NCBI GenBank assembly: GCA_009377635.1
Contig: WHTR01000006.1
Span: forward strand, 1-56,504
Reading direction: 5' to 3'
From: Chloroflexota bacterium
GTDB taxonomy: Bacteria; Chloroflexota; UBA6077; SHYK01
Length of the DNA stretch: 56,504 nucleotides
The position numbers were made by a program, and so were the translations under genes. Under the pieces are notes generated by a model. The model did no database searches and was not told where the DNA came from. It saw only the letters and a list, made by a program, of their open reading frames with translations. Positions 1 through 8,293 of the stretch are shown here, one piece after another. Every line of letters begins with the position of its first letter. The stretch's first letter is position 1.

Positions 1-831
1 ACTCACGACCGTGAACCGCGCGGCGGCCTTCACAATCGCATCCGCCTTGCCGTCCACGACACATCGGAGCACGTCGCCGTCGACCGCCAGCTCACGCACG
101 TCGGGCAGATCGGCGAATGCGGAGGTCGCCACCGGCCCATCGAAGCGGACCTCGAGCCGGCGTACGGCGCGCCGCCGGAGCGCGCCGACGTCCTCGACCG
201 CGACGATATGGCCGGCCCGCACGATGGCGACGCGGTCGGCGATCGCTTCCACTTCGGCAAGGACGTGTGAGGACATGAAGACCGTGCGGCCCTGCTCGCG
301 CACCTCTCGGACCATGGCGCGAAACTCCTGTTGGAGCAGGGGATCGAGCCCGCTGGTCGGCTCGTCGAGGATGAGCAGCTCCGGTTCGTGCATGAACGCC
401 TGCACAAGCCCGACCTTCTGCTTGTTCCCCTTGGACAGCGCTCGAATGGGCCGGGAGAGGTCCAGGTCCAGTCGCTCGGCGAGGGCGCGGAGGCGGGTCG
501 ATTCTACCCGGCCGCTCAGGTTGCCGAGATACGTGAGCAGCTCTCGAGCGCTCTGGTGACCCTCAAGGGGGAGCTCGCCTGGCAGGTAGCCGATCCTCCG
601 ACGCAGGCAGACGCCGTCGGCGCGCGGGTCGAGGCCGAGCACTCGAATCCGGCCCGCCGTCGGCCGAATGAGGTCGAGCAACAGGCGGATGGTCGTCGTC
701 TTCCCTGCCCCGTTGTGCCCGAGGAACCCGAAGACCTCTCCCGGTCGGACCAGTAGGTCCAGGTTGTGCAAGGCGGGATGCCTGCCGTACCGCTTGGAGA
801 GACCCTCCGTAAGAATCGCCGGATCGCTCAA
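1..831 (-). CDS. ABC transporter ATP-binding protein (3' end off window)
   Basis: ATPase of an ABC-2-type exporter, read by translating the minus strand; the ORF track shows only shadows here because the frame lacks an ATG and runs off the window. Visible motifs are Walker A (GHNGAGKTT), a signature-like LSKGNKQK, Walker B LLILDEPTSGLDP and the SSH switch histidine, followed by a small C-terminal domain cut by the edge. The start is chosen as TTG at 831 because it overlaps the stop of the upstream regulator gene (TTGA), which implies translational coupling. A permease gene would be expected just beyond the window. Substrate cannot be told from the ATPase. Family call is firm; the start codon is inferred. 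Confidence 0.88.
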   Translation of the reverse strand, partial: MSDPAILTEGLSKRYGRHPALHNLDLLVRPGEVFGFLGHNGAGKTTTIRLLLDLIRPTAGRIRVLGLDPRADGVCLRRRIGYLPGELPLEGHQSARELLTYLGNLSGRVESTRLRALAERLDLDLSRPIRALSKGNKQKVGLVQAFMHEPELLILDEPTSGLDPLLQQEFRAMVREVREQGRTVFMSSHVLAEVEAIADRVAIVRAGHIVAVEDVGALRRRAVRRLEVRFDGPVATSAFADLPDVRELAVDGDVLRCVVDGKADAIVKAAARFTVVS

Positions 832-1190
832 CGCCTGCCTCCCCTCTCGCGCTCCCAGCGCTCCAACAGCTTCGGCATCTCCTGGTCCAGCCAGTCGAAG
901 AGCTCCTGGAGCGCACGCAGACGCTCCATCCGCTCCGCGGTCGCATCGTGGAGCAGGCGCATCCCACCGCTCATCAGCGCCGCGAAGGCGCTGTAGATCT
1001 CCGCCTGCCGCTTCGCGAGATCGAGCCAGGCCTCGCTCTGCAGGCGGAAGTAGCTGCGCCGGTCCCCCGTCCGCGAGAGACGCGCCACCCATCCCGAGGG
1101 AACGAGGAAACGCAACGCCGTGCTGATGGAGCCCTTGCTGGCCCATTTTATTTCGAACAATCTGTACTTCGCAATACGATTGAGGAACAC
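828..1190 (-). pseudogene. 5'-truncated GbsR/MarR-like regulator
   Basis: The 120-residue ORF matches the second half of a GbsR/MarR-type winged helix: recognition helix SKGSISTALRFL, wing GDRRSYFRL, then a long dimerisation helix ending in a charged tail. The first two helices of the DNA-binding domain, normally placed before ASKGS, are absent. They are replaced by an unrelated AT-rich stretch (about 1146-1195) coding MFLNRIAKYRLFEIKW. No in-frame or frameshifted upstream homologous sequence is seen. It overlaps the ABC ATPase gene by 4 bp, so it was probably the regulator of that exporter. Likely non-functional, although a shortened dimer-forming protein could still be made. Confidence 0.55.
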
Positions 1191-1277
1191 CTGGACCTGC
1201 GGCCCAGCCCGAGCCGACGAAGCTCGTCATCCCGAGCGCGACGAGGCGTCGCCCAACCGAGCCAATATGTTTCAGGT

Positions 1278-1336
1278 TATCAAACTGATATGCCGACACA
1301 AATTACTTGACAAATCACTAACCAACGTGCTATGCT
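1278..1336 (+). promoter_or_regulatory. Promoter and operator-like dyad for the DHA2 exporter/MarR operon
   Basis: TTGACA (1307-1312) and TATGCT (1331-1336) are separated by 18 bp and lie about 110 bp before the exporter start. A perfect short dyad TATCA-AAC-TGATA (1278-1290) lies just upstream of the -35 box. The downstream MarR gene is a natural candidate to bind here, but that is inference. Confidence 0.55.
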
Positions 1337-1443
1337 CATGCCTCCGTGACTCCCACTTTTCGCAAGCGCGAATACGAAGCATCTCCCCATCGTGCGGGTC
1401 TCGCTTTGGATCCCGTTGAGCAATCCGCCAGACAGAGGCGCGA

Positions 1444-3198
1444 GTGATAGCACAGCGAGGGAACCCGGACCTCGACACCGCCCAGAGCCCAGGCGAGAGC
1501 GTCACCCGCGCCCGCCTGGCGATGATCCTCGCCAGTGTCATGCTCGGCATGCTCCTGGCCGCCCTGGACCAGACGATCGTCGGCACGGCCATGCCCCGAG
1601 TGATCGCCGAGCTCCAGGGCCTGGAGCACTACACGTGGGTCTTCACGGCCTACATGCTCGCCGCAACGGTCAGCGTCCCGATCTACGGCAAGCTGTCCGA
1701 CATCTTCGGCCGCCGCCCCTTCTTCCTGATCGGGATGGCAGTCTTCCTCCTGGGGTCTGGGCTTTCCGGCCTGAGCCAGGACATGACGCAGCTCATCGTG
1801 TTCCGCGCGGTGCAGGGGCTCGGCGCGGGGGCCATGATGCCGCTCGCCCAGGCGATCATCGGTGACCTGTTCCCGCCCGCCGAGCGCGGGAAGTGGCAGG
1901 GCCTCCTCATGGGGGTCTTCGGCCTGGCGTCCATCGTGGGCCCGATCACCGGCGGCTGGATCACCGATAACTGGGGCTGGCGGTGGACGTTCTACGTCAA
2001 CATGCCGGTGGGCGCCCTGGCGCTGCTGACGGCCAGCCTCGCCTTGCCCGGCCAGAGTCGGCGCAGCCACCACCGGATCGACTATCGCGGTGCAGCCGTG
2101 CTGATTGCCGCCGCCGTGCCGATGCTGCTCGCGTTCTCATGGGCGGGGACGGAGTATCCGTGGGAGTCAGTCCAGATCATCGGCCTATTGGCCTTCTCGG
2201 CGCTCATGTGGATCACCCTGTTCCTGGCGGAAACCCGCGCCCCGGAGCCGATGATCAATCCGGCTCTGTTCAGGAGCCGAATCTTCACGATGTCCGTCAT
2301 CGCCACGTTCCTCACCAGTGTCGGCATGTTCGGGACCATTCTGTTCCTTCCGCTCTTCCTGCAGGGAGTGGTCGGCGAATCGGCAACTAACTCGGGCGCG
2401 GTGCTCACGCCGATGATGCTCGCCTTCATCGCTAGCGCGGCAGTCGGGGGGCAGATCATGTCCCGGACTGGGCGCTATAAGGGACTCGCCCTCGGCAGTT
2501 TCGCCGTCGGCGCTGTGGGCATGTACCTGCTCTCCCGCATGGACGCCTCAGCGACGCAAGCGCTTGTGGCGCAGAACATGGTGATCACCGGGCTCGGGAT
2601 CGGCGTGATGATGACGCTCTTCACAATCGTGGTGCAGAACGCCGTCTCGCCGCGTATGCTCGGCGAAGTCACCGGCAACCTCCAATTTTTCCGCGCCATC
2701 GGCGGCACGATCGGTGTTGCGATCCTGGGGACCGTGATGACCAACCGTTTTCAGGACGAGCTTGCTGCGAACATGCCACCCGCAGTGGCGACCGCCTCGG
2801 GCGGACTGCCGGCCGGGGCATTGGGCGTTCTCGGCAACCCGCAGGCGCTCCTGAGCCCGGAGGCAACGGCTGTCCTGCAGCAGAGCTTCCTCTCCCTGGG
2901 GCCCCAGGGCGCCACGCTCTTCGATCAGTTTCTCACGGTGCTCCAGGCGGGCCTTGCGAGCGCCATTACCGATGTGTTTGGAGTGGGCGCGGGCGCCATG
3001 ATCCTCGGCCTGCTTGCTACCGTGTTTCTGCCGGAGATCCCGCTGCGCGGGCGCCGCGGGCCTGTTCCAGTCGACGGACGGGCGCCTCTCCCTCAGCGGG
3101 AGAGCAAGATCCAGCAGGCAGCCCAGGGGGGAGGTACATTGCTGAGCATGTTCAGACCGCGCGGTCGGTTTCGCTCTCGACAGAAGGCGAGGCCATGA
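1444..3198 (+). CDS. MFS drug exporter, DHA2 (EmrB/QacA) type
   Basis: A 584-residue polytopic inner-membrane proton antiporter expected to export hydrophobic drugs or toxic metabolites. Evidence is the 14-helix DHA2 pattern, motif LAALDQTIVGTAMPRV in helix 1 and the loop 2-3 signature GKLSDIFGRRPFF near residue 80, with further hydrophobic segments to about residue 540. The tail is basic and soluble. Translation probably starts at GTG 1444; the N-terminal 20 residues are hydrophilic. The gene overlaps the following MarR gene by 4 bp (ATGA), a standard exporter-regulator arrangement. Substrate unknown. Confidence 0.9.
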   Translation: MIAQRGNPDLDTAQSPGESVTRARLAMILASVMLGMLLAALDQTIVGTAMPRVIAELQGLEHYTWVFTAYMLAATVSVPIYGKLSDIFGRRPFFLIGMAVFLLGSGLSGLSQDMTQLIVFRAVQGLGAGAMMPLAQAIIGDLFPPAERGKWQGLLMGVFGLASIVGPITGGWITDNWGWRWTFYVNMPVGALALLTASLALPGQSRRSHHRIDYRGAAVLIAAAVPMLLAFSWAGTEYPWESVQIIGLLAFSALMWITLFLAETRAPEPMINPALFRSRIFTMSVIATFLTSVGMFGTILFLPLFLQGVVGESATNSGAVLTPMMLAFIASAAVGGQIMSRTGRYKGLALGSFAVGAVGMYLLSRMDASATQALVAQNMVITGLGIGVMMTLFTIVVQNAVSPRMLGEVTGNLQFFRAIGGTIGVAILGTVMTNRFQDELAANMPPAVATASGGLPAGALGVLGNPQALLSPEATAVLQQSFLSLGPQGATLFDQFLTVLQAGLASAITDVFGVGAGAMILGLLATVFLPEIPLRGRRGPVPVDGRAPLPQRESKIQQAAQGGGTLLSMFRPRGRFRSRQKARP

Positions 3199-3656
3199 GC
3201 ACGCTCGATCGCGCGCAGCTGATCGAGCAGGTCATGCAGGACCAGCAGCAGCTCCTGTATCTGTCTTTGGGCAGCTCCCGCCTGCCCTGGGCGCACATCG
3301 ACCTGACGATGGCGCAACTGAAGGCGCTCATCACCGTCGCGTGCAGCGGTCCGCTGCCCGTGGGACAGCTGGGCGTCGCGCTCGGGATCGGCAAGCCCGC
3401 AGCGTCATTGCTGGTGACGGCGCTCGTGGGCCGCGGGATCGTCGTGCGAAGCGAAGACCCCGTCGACCGGCGGCGCACGCTCGTGCACATCAGCACACGC
3501 GGTCAGGAGCTGGTAAACGAGCTCCTCCAAGGGCGCCGGGAAGCGGCGTCCACGCTGCTCGCGCGGCTCGACGACGACGACCTCGTTGCCCTCGCCCGCG
3601 GCACGCGGGCGCTTGTCGCCGCCGCGGCGACCGGATCGCGGGCGCGCTCGGCCTGA
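3195..3656 (+). CDS. MarR family transcriptional regulator
   Basis: A 153-residue winged-helix repressor of usual family length. The DNA-binding part is seen as LTMAQLKALITVACSGPLPVGQLGVALGIGKPAAS, with the wing D-PVDRRRTLVHIST and a C-terminal dimerisation helix rich in Leu, Ala and Asp. It begins inside the stop of the DHA2 exporter gene, so the two proteins should be made together. The likely role is repression of this operon, relieved by an exporter substrate. The dyad upstream of the promoter at 1278 is the obvious binding site to test. Confidence 0.87.
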   Translation: MSTLDRAQLIEQVMQDQQQLLYLSLGSSRLPWAHIDLTMAQLKALITVACSGPLPVGQLGVALGIGKPAASLLVTALVGRGIVVRSEDPVDRRRTLVHISTRGQELVNELLQGRREAASTLLARLDDDDLVALARGTRALVAAAATGSRARSA

Positions 3657-3722
3657 CCACCTGCGCGGGAGTTCTTCACGGACGCGGCTTGAAGAGCACA
3701 GGGTGCAATCGGAGACACCAGC

Positions 3723-6287
3723 GTGCGTGTACCGTGGGCAACTGCGACGTCAGAGGCCAAGACACCACTCGTCATGCCCCTGGGCCGGCTCGGCCGCGGC
3801 GACCTCGCCGTGGCCGGTGGCAAGGGCGCCAACCTGGGGGAGTTGATCCGGGCAGGGTTTCCCGTGCCTGACGGCTTCGTCATCACGACAGCGGCCTACG
3901 ACCGCGTTCTTGGCGAGAGCTCCCTCGCCGAGACGATCGACGGAGCTCTCCGGGACGAGCAACAAGATGGTGCCCGAATCCGGCGCGCCTTCGAGCAGGC
4001 TCCCGTCCCCGAGGGGGTCGAGCGGGAGCTCCTGGCGGCGTATCGGCAGCTCGGAGAGGGGCCGGTTGCGGTGCGCTCCAGCGCGACGGCTGAGGATCTG
4101 CCGGAGGCAGCCTTCGCCGGTCAGCAGGACACTTTTCTGAACGTAATCGGCACTGTGGCGCTGCTGGACGCGGTGAGGCGCTGCTGGGCGTCGCTCTGGA
4201 CCGATCGGGCCATCGCGTATCGGGCGCGCCAGGGGATCGACGACGCAACCGTGAAGCTCGCCGTCGTCGTCCAGCGCATGGTCGACGCGGAGGCCGCGGG
4301 TGTGCTGTTCACCGCCAACCCGGTGACCGGCGCCCGGAACGGCATCGTCATCGACGCCAGCCCGGGGCTGGGGGAGGCTGTCGTCTCCGGGCTCGTCGCA
4401 CCGGACCACTTCGTCTTGCGACGGGAATGGTGGGGCCGGCGCGTCACCGAGCGGCGCATCGGCCGGCGCGAGGTGATCATCCGGTCGCGATCCGGCGGCG
4501 GGACGGAGCACGTCGAGGGCCCGGCCGCCACTGCAGATGCTCCGGCGGTGCCGGCGCGCGCGCTGCGTCGGGTCGCACGGCTGGGCGCCCGCATCGAACG
4601 CCACTTCGGCAGTCCGCAGGACGTCGAGTGGGCCTGGGCCGACGGCAAGCCGTTCATCCTCCAGGCCCGCCCGATCACGGCCCTGCCGGAGCCCGCTCCG
4701 CGGCCGAGCCGGCTGCAGCGATACCAGGCCGCCATTCTCGCCGAGCTGATACCCGCCAGGCCGTACCCGCTGGAGGCGAGCACGTGGGGACCCGAGCTCA
4801 TGCTGTCGGCCCTGCTCGCCCCGCTGTTCCAGTTGCTCGGGCTCGCGGTGCCCTTCGATGAGCTGTTCCTCGAGGAGGACGGGGTCATCGTCCGGTTCCG
4901 CGGCACGGAGCTCGTCCGGCCGACTCCGGCGATCATGCTGGCGCCGCTGCGCCTCTTTCGGTTGGCCCGACGCTACAACCCTGCTCATTGGCAGGCAGAC
5001 CCACTCCTGGCCGAGACGCAGGCACGCGCGCGTGCGTTGGAGGCGCGCGATCTGCAGGCGCTCTCGTGGGAGCGGTTGCTGGAGACGGTGCGCGAGGCCC
5101 TCGCGATCCCGCCACTCTTGGGGGGACGGCTTCGACTTCGCTACATCCCGCGGGCGGCGCTCGCCGCCGGGGGTCTCCGCCTCGCGCTCGCACTGATGGG
5201 ACGGACAGATCGCTTTGGGACACTCCTCTTCGCGGGCGTGGAGACGAAAGCATTGGAGACGAACCGCGCGCTCGAGGGACTCGCGGCCCACATCAGGGCT
5301 GATCCCCCTCTCGTCGAGGCCTTCGCGACCCTCGAGGCCGGCCAGCTGTGGAACGCGTTGGAGGCGCATCGCTCGGGGCGGGTATTCCTTGCCGGACTCC
5401 GGGGCTTCCTCGAGCGCTACGGTCACCGCGAGGCCGGGGGTACCCTGCTGGTCTCGCAGGGCACGTGGAAGGATCGGCCGGAGGTGGTCCTGGGGATGCT
5501 GAAGGGGATCGCCCGAGCGGGAGCATCACCGGACACGGGAGGTCATGCGTGGGAGACGGCTCGCGAGGAGCTGCTGGCTCACCCCGTCCTCAAACTGCCG
5601 CTCCTGCGGTCCGCGTTCCTGAACGTGCTGGCGGAGGCGCGCTTCATTCAGCAGCTCCTCGAGGATACCCGCTTCTACGCGATGCTGATCCTGCCCGTGC
5701 TTGGGCGGACTCTCCGCGAGTGCGGGCGTCGCCTGGCCAGCGTTGGCGTTCTGGACATCGCCGAGGACGTGTTCCACCTCAAACGGGACGACCTCGAGCG
5801 CGTGGCCGGTGCATGGCCGCCGGCACCACAGGTCGCCGACGAGCTGCGAGCCCTTGTCGTGCGCCGGAAGAAGCGGCGCGCGGCGCTGGAGGCGACGCCG
5901 CTCGTGGACCCTCGGCTGTATCGGCAGACCGCGGTCCGCCGCGGTGCGCTGTTGAGCGGCACGCCCGGCAGCCCGGGCGTCGCAGAGGGGCCGGTGCGCG
6001 TCATCCGCGACAGCTCAGAGTTCGGCAAGCTCCGCCCGGCCGAGGTGCTCGTCGCACCCTACACGAACCCGGCCTGGACCCCGCTCTTCGAGCGGGCCGC
6101 GGCGGTCGTGGCGGATAGCGGCGGGGCGGCTTCGCACGAGGCGATCGTGGCGCGCGAATACGGCATCCCGGCCGTGATGGGGACGGTCGATGGCACCCAG
6201 CAGCTGCGGGACGGTGAGCGCGTGCGCGTGGATGGCGACGAGGGGCTCGTTTTCCGAGTGCCGTCAGCGGCGGACGACGCGCCGTGA
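3723..6287 (+). CDS. PEP-utilising enzyme, rifampicin phosphotransferase-like
   Basis: An 854-residue protein with three parts. The first is an N-terminal ATP-grasp domain of the PPDK/PpsA type (GGKGANLGEL, VRSSATAEDLPEAAFAGQQ, AGVLFTANPVTG, ending at FILQARPIT near residue 320). The second is a long middle domain of low similarity. The third is a C-terminal swivelling phosphohistidine domain (GGAASHEAIVAREYGIPAVMG) with the His that carries phosphate. The C-terminal PEP/pyruvate barrel of true PEP synthase is missing, which matches the ATP-His-acceptor layout of rifampicin phosphotransferases. The middle domain would hold the acceptor, whose identity is unknown here. GTG 3723 is preceded by GGAG at 8 bp. 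It may be transcribed with the exporter/MarR pair (66-bp gap), which would fit a drug-response role. Confidence 0.72.
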   Translation: MRVPWATATSEAKTPLVMPLGRLGRGDLAVAGGKGANLGELIRAGFPVPDGFVITTAAYDRVLGESSLAETIDGALRDEQQDGARIRRAFEQAPVPEGVERELLAAYRQLGEGPVAVRSSATAEDLPEAAFAGQQDTFLNVIGTVALLDAVRRCWASLWTDRAIAYRARQGIDDATVKLAVVVQRMVDAEAAGVLFTANPVTGARNGIVIDASPGLGEAVVSGLVAPDHFVLRREWWGRRVTERRIGRREVIIRSRSGGGTEHVEGPAATADAPAVPARALRRVARLGARIERHFGSPQDVEWAWADGKPFILQARPITALPEPAPRPSRLQRYQAAILAELIPARPYPLEASTWGPELMLSALLAPLFQLLGLAVPFDELFLEEDGVIVRFRGTELVRPTPAIMLAPLRLFRLARRYNPAHWQADPLLAETQARARALEARDLQALSWERLLETVREALAIPPLLGGRLRLRYIPRAALAAGGLRLALALMGRTDRFGTLLFAGVETKALETNRALEGLAAHIRADPPLVEAFATLEAGQLWNALEAHRSGRVFLAGLRGFLERYGHREAGGTLLVSQGTWKDRPEVVLGMLKGIARAGASPDTGGHAWETAREELLAHPVLKLPLLRSAFLNVLAEARFIQQLLEDTRFYAMLILPVLGRTLRECGRRLASVGVLDIAEDVFHLKRDDLERVAGAWPPAPQVADELRALVVRRKKRRAALEATPLVDPRLYRQTAVRRGALLSGTPGSPGVAEGPVRVIRDSSEFGKLRPAEVLVAPYTNPAWTPLFERAAAVVADSGGAASHEAIVAREYGIPAVMGTVDGTQQLRDGERVRVDGDEGLVFRVPSAADDAP

Positions 6288-6479
6288 CGTAACGGCCCCA
6301 TAGCGAGCCCCTGGTCTCCATCTGCAGGCTCAGGATGAACACCCGGCTGCCAGCCACGCCGCCGCGGACGGCGATCGCCATCGCGCGCGGCGCCTCGTCA
6401 CGGTAGAATAGCCGTCAGATCATGCGGCGCGTCCTCTGAGCGGTTCCGACAAGGCCCGCCGCATCGTAAGGATGGCGTG

Positions 6480-7460
6480 ATGCGGATCGACGTTCATGCC
6501 CACCTGTTCTCGCCCGCCTACGTCCAGGGTCTGCAACGCGTCTTCGGAGATGACGGGTCGCCGGCGGGCCAGGATGCTCAGCGCATGATCCACTGGATGA
6601 GCACCGACCCCCGGATGACGGTCCTCGAACGCCGCCTGGAGGAGCTGGACCGATGGGGCATCGACATGCAGGTGCTTTCGGTACCGTTCCACGGCGCCCT
6701 CGTGCGGGATAGGGCAGCGGCGCTGGACCTTGCGCAGACGGCCAACGACGTCGTCGTGGAGGTCGCTCAGCGCTACCCCGACCGATTCCGGGCGCTTCTC
6801 GCGATGCCGTTGCAGTTTCCGGATCTCGCCGTGCGGGAGCTGGACCGTCTTGCGAGCCGACCGGAGGTCGTGGGGGTCATCGTGGTGGGGAGCGCGGCCG
6901 GCCGACAGCTCAACGACCCGGCCTTCGAGCCCTTCTTCACGGAGCTCGAGCGGCGAGGCATGCCATTCTTGCTCCATCCGATTTCGCCGCCCGGACTCGA
7001 CTGCATGCTGGAGCTCAATCTGGCCAATCTCGTGGGGTTCATGTTCGAGACGACGCTCGCGGCCACGCGGCTCGTCTATGCCGGCGTCTTCGAGCGGCAT
7101 CCCGGCCTCCGGATGCTCTTCCCGCACCTGGGTGGAGCGGCACCGTACCTCCTCGGTCGCATCCAGTGGGGCTACGAGCGGTTCCCGCCGTGCAGCGAGA
7201 ACATCAGCCAGCCACCCGAGGCGTACTTCAAGCGCTTCTACTACGACACCGTCTGCCGCAACGTGCCGGCCCTGCGCATGGCTCTGTCGATGTTCGGGGT
7301 GCAGCACGTATTGTTCGGCACCGACATCCCGTTCCGGGAGGATATCGACCTCCAGCTCAGCGACCTGGAGGACCTGGGGCTGGACGAGGTCAGCCGGCAC
7401 GCCATCGCAGCCGGCAACGCCGCGCAGCTCTTCGGCATACCGCTCGCGTCAGGCACGTAG
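6480..7460 (+). CDS. Amidohydrolase family protein (ACMSD-like decarboxylase/hydrolase)
   Basis: A 326-residue TIM-barrel metalloenzyme. Metal-site motifs are all present: DVHAHLF (HxH on strand 1), FLLHPIS (strand 5 His), FPHLGG (strand 6 His) and GTDIPF (strand 8 Asp). This is the ACMSD/6-methylsalicylate/gamma-resorcylate decarboxylase branch, whose members remove CO2 from aromatic acids or hydrolyse related compounds using Zn or Mn. ATG 6480 is preferred over the overlapping GTG 6477 because AAGGA sits 7 bp upstream. It is followed after 56 bp by a racemase-fold gene. Substrate cannot be assigned, but the neighbours point to aromatic or cyclic acid catabolism. Confidence 0.85.
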   Translation: MRIDVHAHLFSPAYVQGLQRVFGDDGSPAGQDAQRMIHWMSTDPRMTVLERRLEELDRWGIDMQVLSVPFHGALVRDRAAALDLAQTANDVVVEVAQRYPDRFRALLAMPLQFPDLAVRELDRLASRPEVVGVIVVGSAAGRQLNDPAFEPFFTELERRGMPFLLHPISPPGLDCMLELNLANLVGFMFETTLAATRLVYAGVFERHPGLRMLFPHLGGAAPYLLGRIQWGYERFPPCSENISQPPEAYFKRFYYDTVCRNVPALRMALSMFGVQHVLFGTDIPFREDIDLQLSDLEDLGLDEVSRHAIAAGNAAQLFGIPLASGT

Positions 7461-7516
7461 GCAGGAACGCCAGCCCGCTCGAGGCTGTGCAGCTTGAACA
7501 AGGGAGCAGCTTGGCC

Positions 7517-8293
7517 ATGCGAATCATGTTCCTGAATCAGGCGCCGATGAACCCCCTAGCCCAGGCGAGCCACGAGCGCGTGCAGAGCTTGCTCCGCAGC
7601 TACGCGTCGCCGGGAACCAAGCTTGACCTCCTCTACCCGGACGATTTCGAGGGTGCGCGCGTCATGCGCGCGATGGGCTCGCAGAGCGTGCTCACTGGCC
7701 TCCACCACGCCCTGGCCACCGCGACGCTGATCCGCAAGACCGTCTGGGCGGAACAGAACGGGTACGACGCGGTGATCCAGAGCAACACCTTCGACCCCGG
7801 CGTTGAGGCCGGCCGCCTCGCCGTGCGCATCCCGGTCATCGGCATCCTCCGCACCACGGTGCATGCCGCGGCAACCCTCAGCGACCGCATCGGCATCACG
7901 GTGCCGCTGGCCGGCCACGTGCCGTACACCTGGCGCATCCTGCGGAGCTACGGACTGCAGGACTTCGTCACCGACATCCAGGCCGTCGGTGAGTACGGCG
8001 AGGACATGGACGCCCGAAAGGACCAGCTGTTCACCCACGCGGTCGAGACGATGCAGGCTGTCATCCGCGACACGCGCGCGGAGTGCATCATTCCCCTTGG
8101 TGGCGCGCTCATCCCCTACGTCGTGGATCCTGCCGACCTCCAGCGCGAGGTCGGTGTCCCGGTGCTCAACACGAAGGCGATCACGATTCGCTTCGCGGAG
8201 ACGTGCGTCGGCCTCGGGATGTCCCACAGCCCGATCACCTACCCGAGCGCGAAGCTGAGCGTCGAGGACTTCAGCGCCTACGCGTTCAGATAA
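7517..8293 (+). CDS. Aspartate/glutamate-hydantoin racemase-fold protein lacking both catalytic Cys
   Basis: A 258-residue protein whose pattern fits the Asp/Glu/hydantoin racemase superfamily: an N-terminal MRIMFLNQ strand, central NTFDPGVEAG and C-terminal IIPLGGALIP. In racemases these two places hold the catalytic cysteines (CFGDPG and LGCAG); here both are replaced (Asn/Thr and Gly). The related arylmalonate decarboxylases and maleate isomerases also vary at these sites, so a different reaction is plausible. Start ATG 7517 is taken rather than the long ORF start because the upstream part overlaps the amidohydrolase gene. The 3' end overlaps the convergent CoA-transferase gene by 8 bp. 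Confidence 0.72.
   Translation: MRIMFLNQAPMNPLAQASHERVQSLLRSYASPGTKLDLLYPDDFEGARVMRAMGSQSVLTGLHHALATATLIRKTVWAEQNGYDAVIQSNTFDPGVEAGRLAVRIPVIGILRTTVHAAATLSDRIGITVPLAGHVPYTWRILRSYGLQDFVTDIQAVGEYGEDMDARKDQLFTHAVETMQAVIRDTRAECIIPLGGALIPYVVDPADLQREVGVPVLNTKAITIRFAETCVGLGMSHSPITYPSAKLSVEDFSAYAFR

Noticed and set aside
3750-5426. 558-residue minus-strand ORF
   Set aside because: Lies antisense within the PEP-utiliser gene; its composition is that of a shadow frame in GC-rich coding DNA and no domain is seen.
6404-6409. TAGAAT as a -10 for the amidohydrolase operon
   Set aside because: No acceptable -35 at 16-18 bp and many similar hexamers by chance.
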